A DNA stretch of 64,000 nucleotides from Elusimicrobiota bacterium. Its GTDB lineage: Bacteria > Elusimicrobiota > Elusimicrobia > UBA1565 > UBA9628. A model generated the notes under the pieces. It did not search any database and had not been told where the DNA came from. It saw only the letters and a program-made list of their open reading frames with translations. Both the position numbers and the translations under genes were made by a program. The stretch covers positions 3,102,908-3,166,907 of the forward strand of contig CP096137.1 of NCBI GenBank assembly GCA_023213235.1, given 5' to 3'. Shown piece by piece: positions 19,638 through 30,938 of the stretch (the stretch's first letter is position 1; each line of letters begins with the position of its first letter).

Positions 19638-21752
19638 GGAAAAAACTCCGCCTTCGGCTCGGGGCAGGAGATCGCGAGCTCCCAAAAGCGGCCCTTCGTC
19701 TCCAGAAGACGCGGGACCTGGCGCTCGCGGGAGCGCAGGAAGTCGGAAAGCGCGACCGCGACGCCGTTGTCGGCCGGGGAGATCGAGCGCGCGAGCGCGT
19801 CGTCGAGATCGACGCGCCAGGCGGGGCGCATGAGGCTCGTGCGGCCCCAGCCGCGCTCCATGCGGGCCGGGCCGGGACTGAACGCCTCGCCGGACAGCGC
19901 GGCCGCGATCGCGGAGAAGGCGCCGTGCGCGGCGGCCTCGACGCGGCCCTGGTCGACGCCTTCGACGGGGAACTGGTCCATCGTGAACCCGCGCTCGTCG
20001 AGGCGCGCCCGCCACGCGGTCGAGAACATCGGACCGAGCAGCTCGAAAGACGCCTGCCGCGGCGCCTTGAAGGTGAACAGCGCCTGGCGCGAGACCGCGT
20101 GCCCCGCGATGCGTCCCTTGAGCTCGCACAGGCCGCTGAGCTTCTTGACGCCCCCTGGACCGCCGCGAGGTGTCGCCGCCACAGCTCGCCAAGCTCCTCG
20201 TCGGTCCAGCCCTTTTGGAGCGCCTCGGCGCGGGGGCCGGCTTTCTCGGACCCGAGGCTCTGCGCGAGGCGCCACGCGAGCCACGCGTCGCCCTTTCGGC
20301 CGAGGGCCTCCGCGGCGGCGGCGAGATGCTCCCAGACGGTCTCGTCGTCGCCGATCGCGCGCGCGGCGGCCTCGAGCTCCGAGACGGCTTCCGTGCTGCG
20401 CCCCTGCTTGAACAAAGCCCAGCCGAGGGAGTCGCGGTACGCGGCGTTCGTCGGCTCGAGTACCAGCGCGCGGCGGATCAGCTCCTCGGCCTCGGCGAGC
20501 TTGAGTCCGCGGTCGGCGAGCGAATAGCCGAGGTAGTTCAGCGCGGGACCGTCGTCGGGCTTGCCGTCGAGGAGCTTGCGGAACTCGGGCTCGGCCTCGC
20601 CGATCCTGTCCATCTTCTCGAGGATCGTCGCGAGCTGCCAGCGCGCGTCGCGGTCCTCGGGCTTGACGGCGAGCACCTCGCGCAGCAGCGCGACGGCCGC
20701 CGAGCGCTCGCCCAGGTCGTCGTGGCCGAGCGCGAGGTAGTAGGCGACGCGGTCGTCCTTCGGCCAGCGCGCGCGGGCCTCCTGGAGCGTCTTCATCGCC
20801 TCCTTCACGCCGCCGGACTGGAGCTGGTAGTAGCCGAGTCGCAGATGCAAGGTCGGGTCGTCCTTGAGCGCCGAGCTGTCGCGCAGGGAAGCCGCGGCCT
20901 CCTTGAAGTCGCCGCGGCGTTCGGCGTCGGAGGCGAGCCACGCGGCGGCGGCGGGATCGTCGGGCCGGCGGGCCTTCAGACGCAGGAACTCCGCGCGCGC
21001 CTCCTCGAGGTCGCCGCGCGCGGCCTCGAGCTCGGCGACGTGCGCCCACAGCTCCCAGTCGTCGGGAATCGACAGCAGGACCTTGCGGTACTCGACGATG
21101 GCCGCCGGCGTGTCGCGCGAGATCTCGTAGATCTGCCCGAGGCTCAGGCGCACCGGGTCCGACTCGGCCTCGTCGAGGAGATCGCCCGCTTGAGCTTCTC
21201 GATCGCCGCGGGGTAGCGCCGCTCCTGCGCGTCGAGCTTCGCGAGCTCGTGCAGGACCTGCGACGCGTGCTCGGGGTTTCCGGAGAGGAAGCGTTCGAGC
21301 AGCGCGCGCGCGCGCTTCGGCTCCTTCGGCGCGATGAGCTCGGTCAGCGCCATGATCGCGTCGATCGACGCGGGGTCGAGCTTCAGCGCGCCCTCGAAGG
21401 CCTCGACGGCCTCCTTCTCCTGGCCGCGCGACCAGAACACGCGCGCGAGGATCATCTGCGACTTGCCGTCTTTCGGCGCGAGCTCGAGGCGGCGGCGGGC
21501 CCACCTCTCCGCGCGGCTCCAGTCCTCGAGCTCGAGCGCGAGGTCGGCCGCCTCGCCGGCGAGGAACGCCGAGCCGGGATCGAGCTCGAGGGCCTTCTCG
21601 TAGGCGGCGAGCGCCTCGGCGTAGGCGCCCCGGCGCTCGAGCAAAGTCCCGCGCAGGTATTCCTGCTGGGCGCCCGCGGGGCCGGCGCCGCCCGACGACG
21701 GGGACGCGGCCGCGGGCAGGGCGAGCAGGAGGGCGAGGAGGACGGGGGTCAA
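19634..21752 (-). CDS. TPR repeat protein fused to a LolA/LolB-like outer-membrane domain (two frameshifts)
   Basis: A signal peptide (MTPVLLALLLALPAAASPS) is followed by about 15 TPR-type helical pairs, for example YAEALAAYEKALELDPGSAF and PALNYLGYSLADRGLKLAEA. The last ~165 residues (from LSGLCELKGRIAGHAVSRQA, FELLGPMFSTAWRARLDERG) resemble the β-sheet fold of LolB/DUF4292 lipoproteins. Frames break near 21180 and in a G5 run near 20152. One base at each restores a single ~706-residue polypeptide with no start signal in front of the LolB-like part, so a fusion is more likely than two genes. It probably acts in periplasmic lipoprotein or outer-membrane assembly. Coupled to rimI and ispE by 4-bp overlaps. 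Confidence 0.72.
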
Positions 21753-22180
21753 GGGATCACGAGGTCGAGCAGGACGGCGTCGGAGCCGTCATCGTAGAAC
21801 TTTTTCCGGCGGCCCACAACCTCGGCGCCGGCGGCCGCGTAGAACGCGAGCGCGCGCGCGTTCGCCGACGAGCACTCGAGCGTCACGCGCTCGGCGCCCT
21901 CCTCCTTCGCGGCGGCGACGAGCGCCGCCCACAGCGCGCGCCCGGCGCCCTCGCCGTCCGCGGCCGAGGCGAAATCGAGCAGGCGCGCCTCGCCGTGGCC
22001 GACGCGCGCCAGCGCGTAGCCCCGTCCTCCCTCGGCGACGAGGAACAGCGACTCGGCGCGCGCGAGCTCGGCGAGCAGGTCGGCGCGCGACCACTTCGCG
22101 GTGAACGGGCGGGAGGCGGCGAGCGCGCCGACCGCGTCGACGTCGGCGGCCGTCGCGCGCCTAACCGCGGGGCTTTTCAT
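21749..22180 (-). CDS. rimI: RimI-like GNAT N-acetyltransferase
   Basis: A 143-residue GNAT domain. The acetyl-CoA loop is seen in AADGEGAGRALWAALVAAAK and the C-terminal ECSSANARALAFYAAAGAEV is the conserved strand with the typical Tyr. RimI acetylates the N-terminal Ala of ribosomal protein S18, but the family has relaxed specificity. It overlaps tsaB by 20 bp, the standard tsaE–tsaB–rimI order, which supports the assignment. Confidence 0.87.
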   Translation of the reverse strand: MKSPAVRRATAADVDAVGALAASRPFTAKWSRADLLAELARAESLFLVAEGGRGYALARVGHGEARLLDFASAADGEGAGRALWAALVAAAKEEGAERVTLECSSANARALAFYAAAGAEVVGRRKKFYDDGSDAVLLDLVIP

Positions 22181-22733
22181 AGCCGGCGGGCTTGAGATAG
22201 AACGGCTCGAACGGCGGCAGCTTCCCGGACTCGAGCGCGGCGCGCGCAGGGCCGAGCAGGTCGGCGGCGCCCGTGTCGGCGTAGACGACCTCGAGGCCGC
22301 GCCTCTCGGCGGCGGCGCGCAGGGCCGGCCAGGCGTCCGGCGCCGTCCACGCGGCCTTGCCCTTCGCCTTGCCGCGGACGAATTCCTGGGAGTACACCTC
22401 GTCCTTCCAGCCGGGCATCGCCGCGAGCGCGCGCGGACCCTTCGCGCGTCCGGCCGCCGCGGCGAGCCGGCTGACCGCGATCGCCGGCACGCCGAGCTGG
22501 AAGCCCGCGGCCGCGGCGAAGGACAGCCCGACCCGGATGCCGGTGAAGCGCCCGGGACCGGAGGCGGCGGCGACGGCGTCGAGGTCCTTCCAGTCCAACT
22601 TGGCCTTCTTGAGAATCCGCTCGACGAGCGGCAGCAGCGCCTCGTCGTGCTTCTTCGAGGATTGCGAGAGGACGAAGGTCCCGACCGCGACGGACAGGAC
22701 GTCGCCGGTGGCGTCGACGGCCAGGATGTTCAT
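22161..22733 (-). CDS. tsaB: tRNA threonylcarbamoyladenosine biosynthesis protein TsaB
   Basis: A 190-residue ASKHA-fold protein. The N-terminus MNILAVDATGDVLSVAVG, the central SGPGRFTGIRVGLSFAA and the HDEALLPLVERIL block identify TsaB, the scaffold partner of TsaD and TsaE in t6A37 tRNA modification. tsaE lies directly upstream with a 4-bp overlap. The TsaD partner is not in this window. Confidence 0.95.
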   Translation of the reverse strand: MNILAVDATGDVLSVAVGTFVLSQSSKKHDEALLPLVERILKKAKLDWKDLDAVAAASGPGRFTGIRVGLSFAAAAGFQLGVPAIAVSRLAAAAGRAKGPRALAAMPGWKDEVYSQEFVRGKAKGKAAWTAPDAWPALRAAAERRGLEVVYADTGAADLLGPARAALESGKLPPFEPFYLKPAGYEKPRG

Positions 22734-23179
22734 GGCAACGATTCTAGGATTTTACGGGACGCCGGGCCCGTCGCCTTCAGCGCGGCCGTCCGTCCGGGCG
22801 GCGCGTGCGCGAGCGTGAGCTCGAGCCGGTCCTTCGGCCACGACGAGCGCGCGGCGTCCGGCCACTCCACGACGACGGCGCCGCGCGGGTCGGCCAGCAG
22901 CTCGTCGAGGCCGAGCTCGCCGTCCTCTCCCGCCTTCAGGCGATAGAGATCGAGGTGATGGACGTCGAGGCGCTTGCCGCGGTAGAGGTGCGCGAGCGCG
23001 AAGGTCGGGCTGGAGACGCGGCCGCGGCAGCCGGCGCCGCGCGCGAGGCCGCGCGCGAAGGTCGTCTTTCCGGCGCCGAGCTCGCCGTGCAACAGGACGA
23101 CGGCGCCGGGCTTCAGAGCCTTGCCGATCCGCACGCCGAGCGCGATCGTCTCCTTCTCCGACGCCAGCTTCAAGCGCAC
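22730..23179 (-). CDS. tsaE: tRNA t6A biosynthesis ATPase TsaE
   Basis: About 149 residues. P-loop GELGAGKTT (residues 32–40) plus SSPTFALAHLY and VHHLDLYRL are diagnostic of TsaE (YjeE), the ATPase that resets the TsaB–TsaD complex. Start uncertain: GTG at 23179 or TTG at 23173; both overlap or abut the end of nnrD. The start is inside the nnrD 3' end, so translation is coupled. Confidence 0.93.
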   Translation of the reverse strand: MRLKLASEKETIALGVRIGKALKPGAVVLLHGELGAGKTTFARGLARGAGCRGRVSSPTFALAHLYRGKRLDVHHLDLYRLKAGEDGELGLDELLADPRGAVVVEWPDAARSSWPKDRLELTLAHAPPGRTAALKATGPASRKILESLP

Positions 23180-24090
23180 AGAGCTTTGAAGGCGTGCGGC
23201 AGATAGTCGGGCAGGTCGGCGGCCGTCATCGCCCAGGCCGTGAGCTCTTTCTCCGCGGCGTCGCCGGCCGCGCCGTGCAGCCAGGCGCCGAGCGCCGCGG
23301 CCTGGAACGGCACGTCCCCGGAGGCGCGCCCGGAGGCGAGCGCCTGCGCCCACAGCCCGGCGATGAGCCCGGTCAGCACGTCGCCGGTCCCGCCTTTGGC
23401 GAGACCCGGCCCGCCCGTCGGGTTCGAGACCGTGCGCGCGCCCGTCGAGATCAAGGTCTTGCTTCCCTTGAGCAGCGCGATGCCGCCGAGGCTGCGCGCG
23501 AGCTTCTCCGCGCACTTCTGCCTCTGCGACTCCACCTCCGCCTTCTTCATTCCCAAGAGGCGCGCGGCCTCCGCCGGGTGCGGCGTGAACACGCAGGGCT
23601 GGCGGCGGGACTTGATCATCTGCCCGATCCCGTCGATCTCCTGCTGCGCGAGGATGTTCAATGCGTCGGCGTCGACGACCGCGGGCGCGGGGATGTTCGA
23701 CAGAGCGAGCAGGACGAACTTCGCCGCGTCGGCGTGCGTCGTGACGCCGGGTCCGATCGCGATCGCGGTCACGCGCCGCTCCTTGGCGAACTCCTTGACG
23801 CGCTCGATGCCGTCGGGGCGGAACGCGCCCGCGGAGTTTTCGGGAAGCGCCAGCGTCAGCGCCGCGGGCACGGCGCCCGCCACGACGGGAGCGACGCCCG
23901 ACGGGGCCGCGACGGTCACGAGCCCCGCGCCGGAGCGCAGGGCGCCGCGCGCCGCCAGGATCGCCGCGCCGGCCATCCCGCGCGAGCCGGCGACGACGAG
24001 CACGTGGCCGAAGGTGCCCTTGTGGTCCCCGGCCTCGCGCGCGACGAGCGCCGCGCGCAGCTCCGCCTTTCCGAGAGGCTTGACGCTCAC
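23170..24090 (-). CDS. nnrD: ADP-dependent NAD(P)H-hydrate dehydratase
   Basis: Repairs damaged NAD(P)HX. A 306-residue ribokinase-like (YjeF C-terminal/CARKD) domain: GTFGHVLVVAGSRGMAGAAI, CVFTPHPAEAARLLGM and the ADP-binding NPTGGPGLAKGGTGDVLTG are all characteristic. The epimerase (YjeF-N) half that many bacteria fuse to it is absent from this protein. I place the start at the GTG at 24090, where homology begins and which overlaps the HNH gene's stop (GTGA). Its position next to tsaE is very common in bacteria. Confidence 0.93.
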   Translation of the reverse strand: MSVKPLGKAELRAALVAREAGDHKGTFGHVLVVAGSRGMAGAAILAARGALRSGAGLVTVAAPSGVAPVVAGAVPAALTLALPENSAGAFRPDGIERVKEFAKERRVTAIAIGPGVTTHADAAKFVLLALSNIPAPAVVDADALNILAQQEIDGIGQMIKSRRQPCVFTPHPAEAARLLGMKKAEVESQRQKCAEKLARSLGGIALLKGSKTLISTGARTVSNPTGGPGLAKGGTGDVLTGLIAGLWAQALASGRASGDVPFQAAALGAWLHGAAGDAAEKELTAWAMTAADLPDYLPHAFKALCA

Positions 24091-24665
24091 CGCGTCTCGG
24101 CGGACAGGAGCTTCTTCCAGCTCTCGGGGATGTGGGCGCGCGGGTGCGGCACGAGGCTGCCCATCAAGGTCCAGCGCGGCTTGACGGGAGGCGCCTTCAA
24201 CGGCATGCCGGCCTCGTCGGGAAGACGGTCGGCCTTCTTCAGGTTGCACGGCCGGCACGACGTCACGACGTTCGTCCACTCGTTGGACCCCTCGCGCGAG
24301 CGCGGGATCACGTGGTCGAGGTCGAGCTCGTCGCTCGGCTTGCGCTTGCCGCAGTACGAGCAGCGGTAGCGGTCGCGCGCGAAGACGTTGTGCCGGGTGA
24401 ACGCGACCTCGCGATGCGGGATGCGGTCGTAGCGCACCAGACGGATCACCTCGGGCACCGCGAAGCGCGTGGTCGGCGAGGACACGAATCCGCCCGGTAC
24501 CTGCGCCCAGTTCGAGGACGCCGCGATCCAGGCCTGAAAATCGTACGGCGTCAGGTCCTCGTCGAGCGCCTCGGCCAGGCCCATATAAACCAAGGTGACC
24601 GCCCGTCGCCAATCGGCGACGGCGACCGCCCGGAAGGACCGGTTGAGCACGAGAGTGCGCGCCAT
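24087..24665 (-). CDS. HNH endonuclease family protein
   Basis: A 192-residue protein with a zinc-stabilised HNH domain: CSYCGK (C-x2-C), DLDHVIPRSREGSNEWTN (the first His with catalytic context, and N) and CRPCNLKKADRLP (C-x2-C and K). The N-terminal ~90 residues (TLVLNRSFRAVAVADWRRAV) are the conserved extension of a widespread bacterial HNH group. I choose the ATG at 24665 because a well-formed promoter ends just before it; the earlier ATG at 24674 abuts the -10. It starts the nnrD–tsaE–tsaB–rimI–ispE–glmU operon. The role is uncertain: DNA repair or housekeeping rather than restriction, as no methylase is near. Confidence 0.88.
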   Translation of the reverse strand: MARTLVLNRSFRAVAVADWRRAVTLVYMGLAEALDEDLTPYDFQAWIAASSNWAQVPGGFVSSPTTRFAVPEVIRLVRYDRIPHREVAFTRHNVFARDRYRCSYCGKRKPSDELDLDHVIPRSREGSNEWTNVVTSCRPCNLKKADRLPDEAGMPLKAPPVKPRWTLMGSLVPHPRAHIPESWKKLLSAETR

Positions 24666-24674
24666 GTCCCGCAT

Positions 24675-24703
24675 AGATTAACAGGGGAAAAGCTTTAAAT
24701 CAA
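24675..24703 (-). promoter_or_regulatory. Promoter of the HNH–nnrD–tsa–ispE–glmU operon
   Basis: On the minus strand: TTGATT at 24703–24698, a 17-bp spacer and TAATCT at 24680–24675. The ATG at 24665 follows 9 nt later, so the mRNA leader would be very short. Confidence 0.55.
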
Positions 24704-24796
24704 CGCCCCCACCCCTCGATTTGGCCGCGATTTGACCCCGTTTTGGGCCTCGTTTGCGCTCCAAGGGCCATAATGGGTCCGACGCCAGGAGGCGCT

Positions 24797-25371
24797 ATGG
24801 ACACCGGTTCCTTGGTCTGGTCTTACGCGGCGGCATTGACGGTCGCCGCCGTCGTGACGGCGGCATTCTCGCGCGCCATCGACCGCGTCCTTTATAAGCT
24901 GATCCCCGAGGAGGTCGCGCCCTCCTGGACGCAGTTCGTGAAGTTCGCCCTGTTCGTCGCCTCCTTCGCGGGCGGCATGCCCACGGGGCCCGGAGGCGCC
25001 TTCATCGACCGCAACGGTCCGCTCGTCACGCCCCCGTCGAGGGCACCGGACTCATGATGGTCATGCGCTCGGTCGGCGGCGCGCTCGCCGGCGCGTCGTG
25101 GATCTTGCTCGTGTTCTTCGGAGCCACTTTGACCGCCTACATGGCCGGCCGCGTCTGGTACGCGCTCAAGGAGCGCCGCGAGAAGGAGGCCGCCGAGCTC
25201 AAGATCCGCGAGGACGCGCATCGAGAGGAGAAGGCTCTGCGGGACGCCGCCTCCGAGAAGCGGCGCGCCGCGCCGGCCGAGCCCACGCCGCTCCGCCGCC
25301 AGGAGCCGAGCGAGGCCCGGCCCGTCTCGCCGAGGACGGAGTCGAAGAATCTTCCCTCGAAACGGCCTTAG
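24797..25371 (+). CDS. Membrane protein with three helices and a charged coiled-coil tail (one frameshift)
   Basis: Start at 24797 with a perfect AGGAGG 4 nt upstream and a CATAAT -10 at 24769–24774. Three hydrophobic segments are visible: VWSYAAALTVAAVVTAAFS, FVKFALFVASFAGG and GASWILLVFFGATLTAYM. A long, highly charged helical tail follows (LKERREKEAAELKIREDAHR). The frame breaks in the C5 run at about 25030. One C restores VEGTGLMMVMRSVGGALAG and a single ~191-residue protein. The family is not recognised. The tail suggests a cytoplasmic coiled coil that may recruit a partner. Confidence 0.62.
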
Positions 25372-25390
25372 ACTGTTTCCAGGAAACAGT
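25372..25390. promoter_or_regulatory. Perfect dyad, operator or short terminator
   Basis: ACTGTTTCC-A-GGAAACAGT, a 9-bp inverted repeat around a single central base, lies directly after the upstream stop codon and 2 bp before the -35 of the next gene. There is no T-run, so an operator seems more likely than a terminator. Confidence 0.45.
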
Positions 25391-25392
25391 GA

Positions 25393-25421
25393 TTATCAGC
25401 AGTGAACGATTTGGATATACT
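25393..25421 (+). promoter_or_regulatory. Promoter for a leaderless transcript of the PrcB-like gene
   Basis: TTATCA at 25393–25398, a 17-bp spacer and TATACT at 25416–25421. The ATG at 25428 follows 6 nt later, at or next to the expected transcription start. Confidence 0.65.
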
Positions 25422-25427
25422 CGGGGC

Positions 25428-25865
25428 ATGAAGATCCCGCTCGCCCTCCTGCTTTTCGCGCAGACCGCTCTAGCCGCCGACGTGCCGTACGAGGTCGTGA
25501 AGATGCCGCTGCAGCGCGCGAAGGCCGGAGCGGTCAACATCAAGGCCGCGAGCAGGTGGAACGCGCTGTGGAGCGCCGACGAGGTGAAGGCCTGCGGCCA
25601 CGCCGTCCCGATGCCCGCGCCGCCGGCGATCGATTTCAACAAGCACGAGATCGTGGGAATCTTCCTCGGCGAGGGCGGTTCTTCGCGCAAGGATCCCGTC
25701 GTCGTCTCGGTCAAGGACTCGGCGACCGAGCTCGTGGTCTTCTACCGCGCCGACAAGCCGCCGAAGGGAACCGTCTCCGTCGCCCGCGGCGTCGTGACCT
25801 GCCCGCAGGTCGTGATCAAGATCGCGCGCACGGCCAAGCGCGTCCGCGTCGCCCGCGCGCCTTAG
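25428..25865 (+). CDS. Exported PrcB-type (PF14343-like) protein
   Basis: A 145-residue protein with a signal peptide (MKIPLALLLFAQTALAA). The body contains SRWNALWSADE, a PAPPAIDFNKHEIVGIFLGEG block and VVVSVKDSATELVVFYRADK. This pattern matches the C-terminal domain of PrcB, the small β-rich partner of the PrtP/dentilisin protease of spirochaetes, found as an exported stand-alone protein in many bacteria. No protease partner lies adjacent. The start is fixed by a strong -10 six bases before the ATG, with no Shine-Dalgarno. Confidence 0.7.
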   Translation: MKIPLALLLFAQTALAADVPYEVVKMPLQRAKAGAVNIKAASRWNALWSADEVKACGHAVPMPAPPAIDFNKHEIVGIFLGEGGSSRKDPVVVSVKDSATELVVFYRADKPPKGTVSVARGVVTCPQVVIKIARTAKRVRVARAP

Positions 25866-26764
25866 CGCGCCTGGCAGGCCGCGGACTTCTTGATGAAGGG
25901 CTCGGCCTTCCTGATCACGCCGCCGACGTACTCCTTCAGCGCGCTCCTCGCCGCCTCGACGCGCGAGGCCTCCGCGAGCTTGCCGAGCGTCTCGTCGTAC
26001 GCCTTGTAGGCGACGTCGATGCACGCGAGGAACGCGTCCGTCCCGGACTTCGCCTCGGCGCAGGCCGTGATTTCGGCGTTGAGGCCTTTCAGCCAGTCGG
26101 CCATGGACTTCGCGTCCGCGGCCTGCCCGGCCTTCTCCGCGGCCTGCGAAGCGGACTTGGCGGCGTCCTTGGCCGCGTCGACGCCCTGATCGAGCTGGGT
26201 CTTCACGATCGCCGCGTTGAAGGCCTCGGCGTCGGTCTTGAGCTCCCCGTCAGCGCGTCGTGCTCGGCGGCGAGCGCGGAGCAGTCGGCGGCCGGCTGGG
26301 CGGGAGGCGGCGGCGCCGCGATCTCGACGACGGGCTTGTACGGCTTCGGGCGCTTGCGGAAGGGGTAGGCGATGCCCTTGCCGGCGTAGTAGAAGCCGGC
26401 GCCGATGCCCTTCACGAGGACCACCGGAAGGTCGACGACGAGGCCGATCGGCACCGTGATGCCGTAGACCACGGTGCTCAAGCCCATGCACAAGGGCTTG
26501 GACCCGCAGTTGTCGATGTTTTCTTTGTACTTGCCGACGAAATGCTTGCTCCACTTCCCGGCCTTCACGCCGGCCATCGGCGGTTCGCTCGTGCCGGTGG
26601 TGGCGTAGACCCCGCCGCCGCAGATGTCGATGCAGGCCTGGTCGCTGCACGGGGGCAACGTGGTTTTGCCGCAGTAGCACCCGCAGCTGACGGCGCGCCC
26701 CCTGCGCGAAGGCGGAGACGGACGATCCGATCAGAAAGACGGCGAGAATCAGTCCCTTGGACAT
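25862..26764 (-). CDS. Exported Cys-containing protein with helical C-terminus, unknown function (two frameshifts)
   Basis: Signal peptide MSKGLILAVFLIGSSVSAFA. The true reading frame switches near 26700 and back near 26250, both at C4 runs. The corrected middle contains several cysteines (LPPCSDQACIDICGGGVYAT, NIDNCGSKPLCMG), then a hydrophobic stretch (VVYGITVPIGLVVDLPVVLV) and a proline-rich segment. The last ~120 residues are helical (AAKDAAKSASQAAEKAGQAA), with two cysteines. A TATAAT six bases before the ATG predicts a leaderless mRNA. The family is not recognised; the cysteines suggest a disulphide-bonded envelope protein. Confidence 0.6.
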   Translation of the reverse strand: MSKGLILAVFLIGSSVSAFAQGARRQLRVLLRQNHVAPVQRPGLHRHLRRRGLRHHRHERTADGRREGREVEQAFRRQVQRKHRQLRVQALVHGLEHRGLRHHGADRPRRRPSGGPREGHRRRLLLRRQGHRLPLPQAPEAVQARRRDRGAAASRPAGRRLLRARRRARRADGELKTDAEAFNAAIVKTQLDQGVDAAKDAAKSASQAAEKAGQAADAKSMADWLKGLNAEITACAEAKSGTDAFLACIDVAYKAYDETLGKLAEASRVEAARSALKEYVGGVIRKAEPFIKKSAACQAR

Positions 26765-26770
26765 GCGGCT

Positions 26771-26776
26771 ATTATA
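26771..26776 (-). promoter_or_regulatory. -10 element (TATAAT) for a leaderless transcript
   Basis: On the minus strand TATAAT is followed by six bases (AGCCGC) and then the ATG at 26764. No convincing -35 is seen; it would lie inside the 3' end of the upstream gene. Confidence 0.6.
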
Positions 26777-26782
26777 ATCCCG

Positions 26783-27609
26783 CTAAGTCGCGAGGTACAG
26801 CCATTCTTCACCCACGGCCGCCTCGGCGTGGGGCATGATCACGTAGGAGTCCTCCGACGCGCGGACGTCGGTGCCGTCCTCGTAGCGGACCAGGAGTTCG
26901 CCCTTGGCGACGCGGTCGAAGCCCTTCCAGGGCTTGGCGTACGAGCCCGGGCCCTTCTTGCGGATGTCGGCCGACAGCTTGAGCGCCTTCGGCGGGCGCA
27001 CGGCCAGGCCTCCCGCCGCGACGCCGAGCCTCGCCAGCGCGTTGTGGGCGATCGCCTTCGCGAGCGCGGGGCCGCCGGGGTCGCGGTCGTGGCTCACCTC
27101 GACGGTGAGCGCGAGCTTGCCCTGCGACGTCGCGTACTCCGTCGTCGTCAAAGTCCCCTTCTCCGCGTACAGCGCGGGCCAGCCGGTGAGCAGGTAGTCG
27201 ACGCCGAGGACCTCGGCCCAGGCGCGGCAGACGGGGCGCTCGTCGTCGAGGAAGACGAACGGGCGCGAGGGCTCCTGTGTGGCGTGCAGGTCGAGCACCG
27301 CGTCATGTGTCTCGATGAGCGAGGCGAGTTCGGTCGCGAGCGCCCCTCGCGCGAGCCGGGCTTGGGCGGCCGGCCCATGATCCGGTTGAGGTTCTCGTCG
27401 AGGTGGTGCTTGCCCTGCGCGAGCGCGGCCGCGTTGACGCGCGCGGCGATCGTCACCGCGCCCTTGAACAGCTTGATCTTCCCGGCGGCCAGATCGGCGG
27501 CGAGCGCCTCGAGGCCCAGCGGTCCCGGCGTCTCGTCGCCGTGGACGCCGCCGAGCAGGAGGACGCGCGGCCCGGGCGCGCCGGACTCGAAGGTCCGCGT
27601 CTCGATCAC
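26783..27609 (-). CDS. AspA/AstE-like zinc carboxypeptidase-fold deacylase (one frameshift)
   Basis: A member of the succinylglutamate desuccinylase/aspartoacylase (M14-like) family. Zinc and substrate motifs: GGVHGDETPG (H-x-x-E), NLNRIMG (substrate Arg) and DLHAT (third zinc ligand). The frame breaks near 27355 at a C4 run. The restored junction joins NLNRIMGRPPKP to HDAVLDLHATQEPSRPFVFL. Such enzymes remove an acyl group from an amino acid or trim peptides; the exact substrate is unclear. The start at GTG 27609 overlaps the acpS stop (GTGA), so it is the last gene of the glmS–acpS operon. Confidence 0.8.
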
Positions 27610-27937
27610 AGCTTGGTGGCGAAAGCCACGGCGTGGTCGCGGCCGTGCGAGAGCGCGAGCTTCAGCTTGGGCATCGCGCGCCCGTTGATGCGGACGGCCG
27701 GCCGGCCGTCCTTGCCGCGATGGACCGAGATCGCGGTCAGCGGGACCTCGGCCTTGCCGAGCGCCTTGTAGACGGCCTCCTTGGCGGCGAAGCGCACCGC
27801 GAAGTGCGGCCAAGGGTTCTTCTTGGCCTTGCAGTACTCGATCTCCGCCGCCGAGAACACGCGCGTCAGGAACTTGGGGTTGCGGCGCGCGAGCGCCTTG
27901 ATCCGCCCGATCTCGACGAGGTCGACGCCGAGCTCCA

Positions 27938-27938
<1 letters not shown>
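27606..27938 (-). CDS. acpS: Holo-[acyl-carrier-protein] synthase
   Basis: A 110-residue AcpS that transfers 4'-phosphopantetheine from CoA to ACP. The N-terminal GVDLVEIGRIKAL carries the Mg-binding Asp. The central RVFSAAEIEYCK and HFAVRFAAKEAVYKALG include the second metal-ligand Glu. The C-terminal LALSHGRDHAVAFA matches the family's SISH-type end. ATGA overlap with the membrane gene upstream. Confidence 0.95.
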
Positions 27939-30212
<2,274 letters not shown>

Positions 30213-30213
<1 letters not shown>

Positions 30214-30938
30214 TAATCGATGGCCCTCCGCATCTCGGCGACGGCCGTCTTCAGGCCGACGAACACCGACCGCGCGACGATCGAGAAGCCGATGTTGAGA
30301 GCGGACATGTGCGGCACGCGCGCGACGGGCGCGACGTTGTGGTAGTCGAGGCCGTGGCCGGCGTGGACGACGATGCCCATCTCCCAGGCCATGTACGCGG
30401 CGAGCTCGAGGCGCTCGAGCTCGAGCTTCTGCCCCGCCTTCGAACGGGACTTCGAGTAGTCGCTCGTGTCGAGCTCGACGATGTCGGCGCCGATGTTGCG
30501 CGCGGCGCGCACGGCCGGGGCCTCGGGGGCGACGAAGAGGCTGACCTCGACGCCGGCCTTCTTGAGCTTCGTGATCGTCTTGGCGAGCGACTTGCCGTTG
30601 CGCATGAGATCCAGGCCGCCCTCCGTGGAGACCTCGCCGGGACGCTCGGGGACCAGGCACACCGACGTCGGGCGCGCCTTGAGCACGGCGGCGACGATCT
30701 TGGGGTCGTCGCAGAGCTCGACGTGCGTCTCGCCCTTGAGGCGGCAGAGCTTCGCGAGGTCGGCGTCCTGGATGTGGCGGCGGTCGCGGCGCAGATGGCA
30801 GACGATGATGTCCGCGCCGGACTGGCGCGCGACCTGCGCGGCCTGCACGGGATCGGGATCGATGTCCAGGCGAGCCTGGCGCAAAGTGGCGATGTGGTCG
30901 ATGTTCACGCCCAACTTGAGCTTCGTCTCCGTCTTCAT
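30213..30938 (-). CDS. pdxJ: Pyridoxine 5'-phosphate synthase
   Basis: Condenses 1-deoxyxylulose-5-P with 3-amino-2-oxopropyl phosphate to give vitamin B6. A 241-residue TIM barrel with LGVNIDHIATLRQAR, DIIVCHLRRDRRHIQD, CLVPERPGEVSTEGG and VVHAGHGLDYHNV, all conserved. It lies between glmM and glmS with overlapping ends on both sides, so it is co-expressed with cell-wall precursor genes. Confidence 0.96.

Noticed and set aside
24087..24665. HNH nuclease as part of a restriction or phage-defence island
   Set aside because: It heads a housekeeping operon and has no methylase, helicase or mobile element beside it. The family is widespread in core genomes.
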